48,645 nucleotides of DNA, taken from positions 1 through 48,645 of the IMG/VR virus record IMGVR_UViG_3300006793_000054. One strand, given 5' to 3'. Source of the DNA: a virus. Position numbers and translations under genes: made by a program. A model generated the notes under the pieces. That model ran no database searches and had not been told where the DNA came from. It worked only from the letters and a program-made list of their open reading frames with translations. Positions 22,497 to 31,028 of this stretch are shown here, in pieces (the stretch's first letter is position 1; each line of letters begins with the position of its first letter).

Positions 22497-24216
22497 AATA
22501 ATATTTGACATTGAAGCTGATGGCTTAGACCCTACTGTTATACATTGTATAGTAGCTAAAGAATGGGGTGGAGCAGTACACACTTTTGACAACACGCAAA
22601 TCGAAGAAGGTATTAAATTCTTAGAGAATGCAGAAGTACTTATAGGTCATAACATTATAGGTTATGATATACCAGTAATAGAAAAACTACATGGTGCTAC
22701 AGTAACACAGCAGTTAGAAGATACATTAGTTATGTCAAGATTATTTAACCCTGTTCGTGAGAATGGACATAGCTTGAAGACTTGGGGGTGGCGTGTTGGC
22801 ATGGCTAAACAAGAACAACCTGAAACCTTTGATGAGTATACACCTGCTATGTTGGACTACTGTGTTCAAGACGTAAGGCTAAACGAAGTTGTATACAATT
22901 ACTTACTCAAAGAAGGTAAGATGTTTAGCGAAGACTCAATCAGTCTTGAGCACAAGGTCGCTAAGATTATGCGACAGCAAGAGAAGAATGGTTTCTTCTT
23001 TGATACTAAGAAAGCTATGGAGTTGCTTGCAGAACTCAAGGACAAACAGTTTGAAGTAGAAGAAGAAGTACACAACACATTCAAACCTAAGATGATGGAT
23101 GAAAAAATAGTAACACCTTACATCAGGAAAGATGGACAGCTATCAAAGCGTGGACTCACAGATGCAGAGTATGACAACTGTATCAAGACTCAGAATGTAG
23201 AACCATTCATGAGACAGAAGTTAGTTGAGTTTAACTTAGGTAGCCGTAAGCAAATAGGAGAATACCTCATTGACTTTGGGTGGAAGCCTGAAAGATTTAC
23301 TCCGACAGGTCAGCCCATTGTTGATGAGGGTACACTTAAAAAGATTGAACACATACGAGAAGCTAAACTTATTGCAGACTATCTGCTTTATCAGAAGCGT
23401 ATAGCACAGGTTACATCTTGGATAGATGAACTCAAAGGTGATAGAGTACATGGGTATGTAAATCCAAACGGTACGATTACATCTAGAATGACACACCGTA
23501 GTCCTAACATGGCACAGATTCCAAACTCTGGTAGCCCTTATGGTAAGGAATGTCGTTCATGTTGGACAGTACCAGATGGCTACAAGTTGGTAGGTATAGA
23601 TGCAAGTGGATTAGAACTAAGAGTGTTAGCTCATTACATGAATGACCAAGACTATATTGACGAGGTTATACATGGAGATATACACAGTAGGAATCAAGAG
23701 TTAGCAGGACTTAAGACTCGTAATGAATCCAAGACATTTATCTATGCATTTTTGTATGGGGCAGGTGATGCCAAGATAGGTTCGATATCTGGTGGTGGTG
23801 CAAAGCAAGGTAAGAAACTAAAAGCTACCTTCCTTAAAAACTTACCATCACTCAAGATACTTAAAGACAGAGTACAGAAAGCATCTGAACGTGGTTTCTT
23901 GAAAGGTCTTGATGGCAGAAAGATATATGTACGTAGTCAACATGCCGCATTGAATACCTTACTGCAAGGTGGTGGTGCAATCGTGATGAAGAAAGCTATG
24001 ACAATCCTACAGGAGAAGATGAGCTTCAATGCTTTGGATGCTAGGTTTGTAGCTAACATACATGATGAGTGGCAGATAGAAGTAAAAGAATCACAAGCCG
24101 AATGCGTTGGTGTGTTTGGTGTTGAAGCAATAGAAGAAGCAAGTAAATATTATAACATGCGTTGTCCTTTGACAGGAGAATACAATATAGGAGAGAATTG
24201 GTATGAAACCCACTAA
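22483..24216 (+). CDS. Family A DNA polymerase
   Basis: The replicative polymerase has 577 aa from the ATG at 22483, which overlaps the end of the primase-helicase gene; a longer frame starting at 22417 lies wholly inside that gene. The proofreading exonuclease has Asp9 and Glu11 in IIFDIEADGL, then LIGHNIIGYD and DYCVQDVRLN. The polymerase motifs are A (VGIDASGLELRVLAHYM), B (RNESKTFIYAFLYGAGD) and C (NIHDEWQIEV). It is shorter than T7 polymerase (704 aa), mainly in the thumb region, so whether it binds host thioredoxin in the same way is uncertain. Confidence 0.95.
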   Translation: MNSSKIIFDIEADGLDPTVIHCIVAKEWGGAVHTFDNTQIEEGIKFLENAEVLIGHNIIGYDIPVIEKLHGATVTQQLEDTLVMSRLFNPVRENGHSLKTWGWRVGMAKQEQPETFDEYTPAMLDYCVQDVRLNEVVYNYLLKEGKMFSEDSISLEHKVAKIMRQQEKNGFFFDTKKAMELLAELKDKQFEVEEEVHNTFKPKMMDEKIVTPYIRKDGQLSKRGLTDAEYDNCIKTQNVEPFMRQKLVEFNLGSRKQIGEYLIDFGWKPERFTPTGQPIVDEGTLKKIEHIREAKLIADYLLYQKRIAQVTSWIDELKGDRVHGYVNPNGTITSRMTHRSPNMAQIPNSGSPYGKECRSCWTVPDGYKLVGIDASGLELRVLAHYMNDQDYIDEVIHGDIHSRNQELAGLKTRNESKTFIYAFLYGAGDAKIGSISGGGAKQGKKLKATFLKNLPSLKILKDRVQKASERGFLKGLDGRKIYVRSQHAALNTLLQGGGAIVMKKAMTILQEKMSFNALDARFVANIHDEWQIEVKESQAECVGVFGVEAIEEASKYYNMRCPLTGEYNIGENWYETH

Positions 24217-24625
24217 AGAAAACAGAAAGAAGTTTGATATAGATTTGGCTTATGGCACAGTCAGAGAAGAGAAGATAGCAGAGATGCTAACTGATAAGAA
24301 GATAGAAGTAAAGTCTGAGAAAGACATGTGGCAAAAGACAGGTAACATTTGTATTGAATATGAATCTTGGGGTAAGCCGTCAGGTATCAAGGCTACCGAA
24401 GCAGACTACTGGTTTCATAATCTATGTGTAGGAGACAACGAGTTCTGTACTCTAGTGTTCAAGACAGATGTTCTTAAAACAATTGTAGATAAGTTAGACA
24501 CATTCAAGACTGTAGCAGGTGGAGACCATAAGGCAAGCAAGATGTTCTTAGTAAACCTCCAAAAATTATTTTCATCGGATGTAATTAAAGCATTCAAGGA
24601 AGCAGAAAATGACAAAGAAAAATAA
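24203..24625 (+). CDS. PD-(D/E)XK-type nuclease-like protein, 140 aa
   Basis: The core is GTVREEKIAEMLTDKKIEVK, where Glu and IEVK have the spacing of PD-(D/E)XK nucleases. It is followed by NICIEYESWGKPSGIKATEA and DYWFHNL, a pattern of resolvase-like enzymes in which Gly-x-x-Ser-Gly-Ile precedes an acid and Trp. It overlaps both neighbours (14 and 17 bases) inside the replication operon. It may process branched or host DNA. The fold assignment is by motif only. Confidence 0.6.
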   Translation: MKPTKENRKKFDIDLAYGTVREEKIAEMLTDKKIEVKSEKDMWQKTGNICIEYESWGKPSGIKATEADYWFHNLCVGDNEFCTLVFKTDVLKTIVDKLDTFKTVAGGDHKASKMFLVNLQKLFSSDVIKAFKEAENDKEK

Positions 24626-25421
24626 AGAAACTATTGACAAAACTAAAATAGACAACTATAATAAATTCACCTCTGAGTCTGGACATTGGTATGCACAGGA
24701 CGGAGAGCCGATGTATACCATCATAGGTGCTAACGGTAAAGAAAGGAACACTACACTTAGAGATGCTAAGAAACTAAACTTAGTTCCTTCTGTTACTACT
24801 ATCCTTGGTATGATTGCTAAACCCTCTCTTGAGAACTGGAAGATTAATCAGGCTTTAAACTCTGCACTTACTTTAGAACGTAACGAAGACGAATCGTTCG
24901 AGGCTTTTGTTTATCGTTGTAAAGAAGACTCTAAGAAGATTGGTAAGCAAGCCGCCGAAAGGGGTACGCAAATCCATAACTTAATTGAGAATGGTTTCTT
25001 AGGTACGTTTGCCAGTGAGCCATATGAAGTTATCAAGAAATATCTTGATGAGCATTTTCCTGATGAAGAGTGGATAGCAGAGGATTCTTTCTGTGCTGAC
25101 ACAGGGTATGGTGGTAAGATAGATTTATATTCTAAGTCTGGTATCTTTGTTGACTTTAAAACAAAGGATAACTTAGAAGGTAAAGACCCTGCTAAATTAG
25201 TATATGATGAACACGGTATGCAGTTGTCTGCTTATGCCCAAGGTTGTGGGTTTGATAATCCACAGAGAGTTTCTATCTTTGTAGATAGGAAAGACACAGG
25301 TTTGATTGCTTGTTATAAGTGGGATGATGAGACACACTCTCGACACCTTAACATGTTCAACTCTATCCTTCAGTACTGGAAGCTAGTTAAGAACTACGAC
25401 TCCTCTATTACTGATGTCTAG
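24609..25421 (+). CDS. RecB/Cas4-like exonuclease
   Basis: The 270-aa protein carries the complete PD-(D/E)XK set of the RecB family: His123 in GTQIHNLIE, Asp172 in GGKIDLYS, Asp182 and Lys184 in VDFKTK, then Gln205 and Tyr209 in QLSAYAQG. In phages such enzymes degrade host DNA or make single strands for recombination, the role of T7 gp6. It is 8 bases overlapped with the endonuclease gene. No Fe-S Cys cluster like that of true Cas4 is visible. Confidence 0.82.
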   Translation: MTKKNKETIDKTKIDNYNKFTSESGHWYAQDGEPMYTIIGANGKERNTTLRDAKKLNLVPSVTTILGMIAKPSLENWKINQALNSALTLERNEDESFEAFVYRCKEDSKKIGKQAAERGTQIHNLIENGFLGTFASEPYEVIKKYLDEHFPDEEWIAEDSFCADTGYGGKIDLYSKSGIFVDFKTKDNLEGKDPAKLVYDEHGMQLSAYAQGCGFDNPQRVSIFVDRKDTGLIACYKWDDETHSRHLNMFNSILQYWKLVKNYDSSITDV

Positions 25422-25851
25422 ACGAGTACCGAGAAAGCCTCGCCCTAAAAAAGTTAATGTCCCAAAAGGATATGATAGTATCTGGGAAGCCACACTGCAC
25501 GACACTATATTAAAAAAGTGGAAGCATCACTGGGATAACATTGACTATATAATTAAGCATAAGTATGAACCTGACTTTGTTAAGAAAATAAAAGGTAAGA
25601 CAATCTTACTTGAAGCAAAGGGTAGGTTCTGGGATTTTGCAGAGTACAGTAAGTACATCCATATAAGGGAGGCTTTGCCAAAAGGTTATGAGTTAGTATT
25701 CTTATTTCAAAAACCTTTTGCTCCAATGCCAGCCGCAAAGAAAAGAAAGGATGGTACTAAACGTACTCATGCTGAATGGGCTGATACTAATAATTTTAAA
25801 TGGTATAACGAAGAAAGTTTACCGCATGAATGGAAAAACAATGAACTATAA
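25414..25851 (+). CDS. Endonuclease I, Holliday-junction resolvase (T7 gp3-like)
   Basis: The 145-aa length equals that of T7 endonuclease I (149 aa), and the catalytic residues line up: Glu25 (SIWEATL), Asp54 (YEPDFV), Glu67 and Lys69 (LLEAKG). The following KYIHIREALPKGYELVFLFQ corresponds to the IREQHP...IVF stretch of T7, and the end (SLPHEWKN) to its IPAEWIK. It resolves branched DNA before packaging and may help break down host DNA. It overlaps both neighbours. Confidence 0.9.
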   Translation: MSRRVPRKPRPKKVNVPKGYDSIWEATLHDTILKKWKHHWDNIDYIIKHKYEPDFVKKIKGKTILLEAKGRFWDFAEYSKYIHIREALPKGYELVFLFQKPFAPMPAAKKRKDGTKRTHAEWADTNNFKWYNEESLPHEWKNNEL

Positions 25852-26128
25852 ATTTAAAGAAGATGATATTATAAAGGATATAATACTGTATGTAAATCAA
25901 ACATATGACCAACACTATGCTAACGGTAAGTACCAAGCGACTGATATGATACTAGATGCAGGACACGGAGAAGGCTTTTGCATGGGTAACATTATGAAGT
26001 ATGCAATGAGGTATGGAAAAAAGAATGGTAAGTCTGAAATGGACTTGCATAAGATTATACACTATGCTATAATAGCTTTGTATGTACAACGGAATTCAAC
26101 TGATAAGGACACAGACAATGGTAGATGA
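25841..26128 (+). CDS. DUF3310-like protein, 95 aa
   Basis: From the ATG at 25841 (overlap of 11 bases with endonuclease I) the protein has HYANGKYQATDMILDAGHGE followed by FCMGNIMKYAMRYGKKNGKS and DLHKIIHYAIIALY. The order (His-Tyr, a Gly-Phe-Cys-x-Gly-Asn block, Lys-Tyr-x-x-Arg, and Asp-Leu-x-Lys-x-x-x-Tyr) is that of the phage DUF3310/nucleotide-kinase-like family, whose function is not established. It lies just before the ribonucleotide reductase genes, which fits a nucleotide-related role. Confidence 0.75.
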   Translation: MNYKFKEDDIIKDIILYVNQTYDQHYANGKYQATDMILDAGHGEGFCMGNIMKYAMRYGKKNGKSEMDLHKIIHYAIIALYVQRNSTDKDTDNGR

Positions 26129-28013
26129 TAAGTTAGGTAAGAAACCTTATCTAGGAATTGAAATAGATTATGATAAAGAAAATACATTTGACAAGTTTAG
26201 TCTTGACACATTAAAGGATAGATACTTTTGGGAGAAAGAAACACATGCACAAGAAGCATTCGCAAGAGCCTCCGTCTACGGAGCAACCTACAAAGGGGAC
26301 ACAGATTTTGAATTGGCTCAAAGGCTTTATAACTACGCTTCCTCTCGTTGGTTCATGTTCAGCACTCCTATACTTAGCAACGGAGGTACGAGCCGTGGGC
26401 TTCCTATCAGTTGTTTTCTCAATTATGTTCCTGACAGCAGGGGTGGTTTATCTGCTCACTATGATGAGAACGTATGGCTCGCAAGTAGTGGTGGAGGCAT
26501 CGGTGGATATTGGGGCGATATTAGGAGCAACGGTATTTCAACTTCTCATGGCTCTCGTTCTACTGGAAGCATTCCTTTCCTCCACGTTGTAGACTCACAG
26601 ATGTTAGCCTTTAACCAAGGCACTACAAGACGAGGAAGTTATGCGGCATATATGGACATCTCTCACCCAGAGATTGAAGAATTTATTAACATGCGAAAAG
26701 AATCGGGTGGTGATATCAATAGGAAAAATCTTAATCTACATAATGGTATTAACATTACTAATGCATTCTTAAAAGCTGTTGAGAATGATGAAGACTGGAG
26801 ATTGATTGACCCTAAATCTAACACGGCTGTTAAGATAGTAAACGCTAGAGATTTGTGGTGGCAGATTATACATGCCAGAGCAGAGACAGGCGAACCTTAC
26901 ATGATAAACATTGATACTTGTAATGAATACCTGCCTAAAATGCAAAAAGATTTAGGACTAAAAATACAACAGAGCAACCTGTGTTCTGAAATTACCTTAC
27001 CTACAAACGAAGAACGAACAGCAGTGTGTTGTCTTTCATCTGTAAACCTTGAACATTTTGATGCTTGGTCTAAAGATGATAACTTTATACAAGATTTAGT
27101 AACCATGCTTGACAATATACTACAACATTATATTGACAATGCAGTAGACACGGAACAATTAGGAGACTACAGTGCAAACTTTAAACGCTTTCAAAAATAT
27201 ATTAGAACAGGCAAGGAAGGATTTACTAAGTCTGCGTATTCGGCATATCGTGAACGTAGCATCGGACTGGGTGCAATGGGTTTTCATGCATATCTCCAAG
27301 GTAGGAACATACCTTTTGAAGGTATCTATGCAACTGGTTTCAATCATAAAGCATTCACCTTTATCAAATCTAGGGCCACGCAAGCTACTAAAGAACTTGC
27401 TCAAGATAGGGGAGAAGCTCCTGACATACACGGTACAGGTAAGCGAAACACTAACCTACTTGCTATTGCTCCTAATGCTAGTAGTGGGATTATATGCAGT
27501 GGTACTTCCCCTTCTATTGAGCCTTACAGGGCTAACTGTTATACTCATAAAACTTTATCAGGAAGCTATCAAGTTAAAAACAAATATCTTGAAAGGATTT
27601 TCAAAGATAAAAGGCTTGAAGCCTCAGAGCTAGAAAAGATATGGAAGGATATCTCAGCCCATGAAGGTTCAGTACAACACTTAGATATCTTATCGGATGA
27701 ACAAAAAGAAATATTTAAAACTGCCAATGAGATAAATCAAATCTGGATTGTTGAACATGCTTATCAAAGACAACAGTTTGTTTGTCAAGCACAGTCAGTC
27801 AATCTATTCTTTACTCTACCTAAGAGTACTGAGCCACAAGAAGTGCATGATGAATATATGCAATATGTAAATGATGTACACTGGTATGGAATGAACAAAC
27901 TAAAATCGCTGTATTACTTTAGAACTAATGCGGCACGAAACGTAGAAAACGTAAACACTAAAATCCCACGCATTCGTTTAGATGATGTGGAATGTATTGC
28001 CTGTGAAGGTTAA
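26118..28013 (+). CDS. nrdA: Ribonucleotide reductase class I, large (alpha) subunit
   Basis: The enzyme makes deoxynucleotides for phage DNA. From the ATG at 26118 (AAGGA eight bases upstream) it has 631 aa. The substrate-site Cys99 is in PISCFLNY. Asn287, Cys289 and Glu291 are in SNLCSEITLP. The second redox Cys is in TAVCCLSSVN. The radical-relay Tyr pair is in LYYFRTN, and the redox Cys pair is at the tail (ECIACEG). E. coli NrdA has about 761 aa; what is missing here is the N-terminal ATP-cone, so dATP feedback inhibition at that site should be absent. nrdB follows after nine bases. Confidence 0.95.
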   Translation: MVDDKLGKKPYLGIEIDYDKENTFDKFSLDTLKDRYFWEKETHAQEAFARASVYGATYKGDTDFELAQRLYNYASSRWFMFSTPILSNGGTSRGLPISCFLNYVPDSRGGLSAHYDENVWLASSGGGIGGYWGDIRSNGISTSHGSRSTGSIPFLHVVDSQMLAFNQGTTRRGSYAAYMDISHPEIEEFINMRKESGGDINRKNLNLHNGINITNAFLKAVENDEDWRLIDPKSNTAVKIVNARDLWWQIIHARAETGEPYMINIDTCNEYLPKMQKDLGLKIQQSNLCSEITLPTNEERTAVCCLSSVNLEHFDAWSKDDNFIQDLVTMLDNILQHYIDNAVDTEQLGDYSANFKRFQKYIRTGKEGFTKSAYSAYRERSIGLGAMGFHAYLQGRNIPFEGIYATGFNHKAFTFIKSRATQATKELAQDRGEAPDIHGTGKRNTNLLAIAPNASSGIICSGTSPSIEPYRANCYTHKTLSGSYQVKNKYLERIFKDKRLEASELEKIWKDISAHEGSVQHLDILSDEQKEIFKTANEINQIWIVEHAYQRQQFVCQAQSVNLFFTLPKSTEPQEVHDEYMQYVNDVHWYGMNKLKSLYYFRTNAARNVENVNTKIPRIRLDDVECIACEG

Positions 28014-28022
28014 GGAGAAACC

Positions 28023-28994
28023 ATGAGCTTAATAACAACTAGAGACTATTATAAACCGTTTGAATACCCTTGGATGTATGAGTATTACAAACTACAAAAT
28101 CAAATGCATTGGATGCCTGAATCAGTTCCGTTGCATACAGATGTAAAAGATTGGCAGGATGTAAGTCCTGAAGAAAAACATTTACTGACACAGATATTTA
28201 GATTGTTTACACAGTCTGATGTAGATGTTGGTGCAGGATATGTCGACAAGTACATGCCTATCTTTAAGAAACCTGAAGCAAGAATGATGATGTCATCGTT
28301 TGCTAACATGGAATCTATACACCAAGATGCATACAGCCTACTACTTGATACAGTAGGTATGCCTGAAATAGAATACAAAGCTTTCTCTGAGTATGAAGAG
28401 ATGGCAGACAAACATGATTATGTTGGTAACTTTAAACCGATTAAGTCTGACAAGAAAACTATTGCTAAAACACTAGCCGTATACTCAGCGTTTACAGAAG
28501 GGCTACAATTATTTAGTAGCTTTGCTATCTTGCTTAACTTCCCACGCTTTGGTAAGATGAAAGGTATGGGACAGATTGTTACTTACTCTATCCGTGATGA
28601 GTCTATGCACGTTGAAGCTATGACTAAATTGTTCCGTGAATTTATTCAAGAGAACATTGAGATTTGGACAGACGATTTCAAAGCAGAGCTATATCAAATC
28701 TGTAGGGACATGGTAGAACTTGAAGACAAATTCTTAGACTTAGTGTTTGAGATGGGAGACTTACAAGGACTAACTAAGAAAGACATGTATGCTTATAACA
28801 GATACATTGCTGACCGTAGGTTACTACAGTTAGGATTGAAGACTAACTATGACCAGAAAGAAAACCCACTTACTTGGCTTGATGAAGTCATGGGTGTTGA
28901 GCATCAGAACTTCTTTGAAGGACGAGCAACCACTTACATGAAAGCAGGATTAAGAGGGAGGCAAGACTCTGTAACTTTTACAGGGATTGAATAA
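28023..28994 (+). CDS. nrdB: Ribonucleotide reductase class I, small (beta) subunit
   Basis: The 323-aa subunit carries the di-iron tyrosyl-radical centre. Ligands and the radical residue are visible: an Asp in TQSDVDVG, Glu and His in MESIHQDAY with the Tyr at the radical position, Glu in EGLQLFSSFA, and Glu and His in RDESMHVEAM. This is the usual class Ia pattern. The start follows nrdA with AAGGAG, and its stop overlaps the next gene by one base (TAATG). No thioredoxin or glutaredoxin gene is seen here, so host reductants must serve it. Confidence 0.95.
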   Translation: MSLITTRDYYKPFEYPWMYEYYKLQNQMHWMPESVPLHTDVKDWQDVSPEEKHLLTQIFRLFTQSDVDVGAGYVDKYMPIFKKPEARMMMSSFANMESIHQDAYSLLLDTVGMPEIEYKAFSEYEEMADKHDYVGNFKPIKSDKKTIAKTLAVYSAFTEGLQLFSSFAILLNFPRFGKMKGMGQIVTYSIRDESMHVEAMTKLFREFIQENIEIWTDDFKAELYQICRDMVELEDKFLDLVFEMGDLQGLTKKDMYAYNRYIADRRLLQLGLKTNYDQKENPLTWLDEVMGVEHQNFFEGRATTYMKAGLRGRQDSVTFTGIE

Positions 28995-29224
28995 TGAAAA
29001 AGAAAAGAGAAGAAGCTGAGTTGCTTGGATATAAACTATTGTATAATAGGACAGGCAACTTAGTCACTGAAAGATTAAGTACGGACATCACACAACTTAA
29101 GAAGTATTTTAGTGTAGAAGAGTACGCAACACTTAATACAATAGTCAGAGAAGCTACAAAGAAATTAGATGAGGTGCATAGTTATATTGAATCTAATTTA
29201 AATGCTAGGAAGATGGATGATTAG
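28994..29224 (+). CDS. Small charged protein at the end of the early region, 76 aa
   Basis: The protein (MKKKREEAELLGYKLLYNRT, then GNLVTERLSTDITQLKKYFS) is charged and helical, with a possible coiled coil at the C-terminus (TIVREATKKLDEVHSYIESN). It is coupled to nrdB through TAATG. Its stop overlaps that of the convergent adenylate cyclase gene by three bases (29222-29224 with 29221-29223), so there is no room for a terminator between them. No known family. Confidence 0.6.
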   Translation: MKKKREEAELLGYKLLYNRTGNLVTERLSTDITQLKKYFSVEEYATLNTIVREATKKLDEVHSYIESNLNARKMDD

Positions 29225-30951
29225 ATTGTGTATATGATAATAGGTTCTGCTTTACCCTTGACATAAATAGGGTCTAACAATTTAGCTTGGGTAGTAGAAC
29301 CTGCTATCGTATTCACACCAACAACTATATCCTCGCCTACTTCTTTAGTAGAGCTTTCAAGTCTTGCCGCAAGATTAACAGCATCACCTATCGCAGAGTA
29401 ATCAAACCTTGAGTCACTACCCATATTACCTATTACCGCTTCTCCTGTATTTATGCCGATACCTATCTCTATTCCTAGCTTGGCTTCTGCCATATCTCGG
29501 TGTATCTCTAACGCTGTTTGGATGGCTTTGTTCTCATGTTCGTCTAGGCTTACTGGAGCATTGAAGATTGCCATCATTGCATCCCCTATATATTTATCTA
29601 CCATCCCACCATTTCTTTTAACTGCATCAGCCTGAATAGTCAAAGCTTTATTCATAATTTCAGTCACCTTTTCTGGCTCTAACCTCTCTGATAAACTAGT
29701 AAAACCTCTTACATCTGTAAAGAGGAAGGTACATCTTCGTCTATCTCCTCCTAACTTCAGCGAACTGGGGTCATCTTGCAACTGCTTAACCTGCCGTGGG
29801 TCGAGGTAATGTTCAAACTGTTTCTTGATTTGCTGTCTAAGTTTATATTGAGTTCTAAAGTTTAAATAGAATTGCAGTGTAGCAATAAGTGTCATACTTA
29901 TTAAAGACCAAGTGACATCTATGAGTATATTATTCTGTATGACACTATATCCAAAATAGCCTGTTCCTGCCATCAAAGTACCAACTGATACTACCCCCTT
30001 AGTGATACCTAGATAATTGATTAGAGAGGCTGTGAGTAAGCCTGAGAGGATTAATATGAATAGTTCTGCAAGTAATCTGTACTCTGGAATTTTAGGACTA
30101 TCAAGCAACATACTTTCTGAAAGTGCCGCCTGTATTTTGTGAGGTTCTATTAACCCAACAGGCGTTGCAAGTTGAGGCGAGATTCCTTTAGCAGTAAAAC
30201 CGACAAAGACAAATGTGCTTTCTACATTCATCTCTTCTAATGTTGTTTGTGGTGTGTCAACCCAACTAATCCACTTACGCCCAAAACTATCTGTATCTAC
30301 TGGGGGTATGCCCTTGACTCTTATCATGTCAATACCATTTTGATTAGTAACAATCTGATAAGTATTACCACCCCCAAGTATCTTTAAAACTTCTGTACCA
30401 AAAGAAGCTACCCATCCTGTTGGTGTTTGTTGTAGTAATGGTATCTGTCTTACAAGATTATCTACATCTACTGGAGCAGAGACTGCACCTTGAGAGGCTG
30501 ACTGTTTTAGTATATCGACATTCGATAAGAAACCAGAAGCTTGTGGTAAGGAAACATTTGGTCCTTTTATAACTGTCCCATGAGTAGCAGGATATAGACC
30601 GTTGTCTACTTCTGGCATAGCTATGACACTTGCAGACTTGGAAAGCTCTAAAGCAAACTCATCATCCCCACCCATTCTATCTGCATGTGGAAACAACATG
30701 ACCCAACCAACACCGTAAGCTCCTGCATCCATAATCTCTTTATGAATCTTAGCTAAGTCTTGACGAGGTAGAGGGTAGCCTCCTAGATTATCAAGGTCTT
30801 GTTCCGTAATATTCAGTACAGTAAAATGCCCAGTAGCGTTTGGTGTTGCCACTAGAGCATCAAATGTTTTAAGCCTGAGTACTTCTAAAGGTTCTGAGTT
30901 AAATAATAAAGGTAATGTTAATATACCTAGTAAAGTTAATGCCCACTTCAT
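29221..30951 (-). CDS. CHASE2-domain membrane adenylate cyclase (class III)
   Basis: The 576-aa protein should make cAMP from ATP under control of an extracytoplasmic sensor. TM1 lies at residues 3-17. A CHASE2-like periplasmic domain follows (about 20-290, with FDALVATPNATGHFTVLNIT and the typical GYPLPRQDLAKI). Three TM segments follow at about 293-314, 319-338 and 343-363. The cytosolic class III catalytic domain has every key residue: metal-binding Asp413 (FTDVRGFT) and Asp457 (DKYIGDAM), substrate Lys453 and Asp523, and transition-state Asn526 and Arg530 (GDAVNLAARLE). CHASE2 cyclases are common in free-living bacteria, often beside FecR-domain genes, but a phage copy is unusual. It starts four bases inside the end of a 26-aa frame and has no ribosome site of its own, so translation is probably coupled. 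It closes the late operon. Confidence 0.93.
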   Translation of the reverse strand: MKWALTLLGILTLPLLFNSEPLEVLRLKTFDALVATPNATGHFTVLNITEQDLDNLGGYPLPRQDLAKIHKEIMDAGAYGVGWVMLFPHADRMGGDDEFALELSKSASVIAMPEVDNGLYPATHGTVIKGPNVSLPQASGFLSNVDILKQSASQGAVSAPVDVDNLVRQIPLLQQTPTGWVASFGTEVLKILGGGNTYQIVTNQNGIDMIRVKGIPPVDTDSFGRKWISWVDTPQTTLEEMNVESTFVFVGFTAKGISPQLATPVGLIEPHKIQAALSESMLLDSPKIPEYRLLAELFILILSGLLTASLINYLGITKGVVSVGTLMAGTGYFGYSVIQNNILIDVTWSLISMTLIATLQFYLNFRTQYKLRQQIKKQFEHYLDPRQVKQLQDDPSSLKLGGDRRRCTFLFTDVRGFTSLSERLEPEKVTEIMNKALTIQADAVKRNGGMVDKYIGDAMMAIFNAPVSLDEHENKAIQTALEIHRDMAEAKLGIEIGIGINTGEAVIGNMGSDSRFDYSAIGDAVNLAARLESSTKEVGEDIVVGVNTIAGSTTQAKLLDPIYVKGKAEPIIIYTI

Positions 30952-31028
30952 ACTGTTATATCTAGTAAAGTACCTACCCTAGACAGAGGATAGCCATACT
31001 TATATCTTATAAATCTTTTATAGCCCAT
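30948..31028 (-). CDS. 26-aa mini-ORF between fecR and the cyclase
   Basis: The frame MGYKRFIRYKYGYPLSRVGT plus LLDITV starts at the base right after the FecR stop, with AAGGAG five bases upstream, and its TGA overlaps the cyclase ATG (ATGA). It fills the whole gap. It is basic and Tyr-rich. It may serve as a leader that delivers ribosomes to the cyclase start, or be a functional peptide. Confidence 0.5.
   Translation of the reverse strand: MGYKRFIRYKYGYPLSRVGTLLDITV

Noticed and set aside
22483-24216. DnaJ-like zinc insertion in the polymerase, known from some marine podovirus polymerases
   Set aside because: No CxxCxGxG repeats are present between the exonuclease and polymerase motifs.
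26245-26592. A 115-codon frame with hydrophobic residues inside nrdA (another frame)
   Set aside because: The hydrophobic look comes from the shifted frame of nrdA, whose catalytic motifs in this interval are intact; no start signal.
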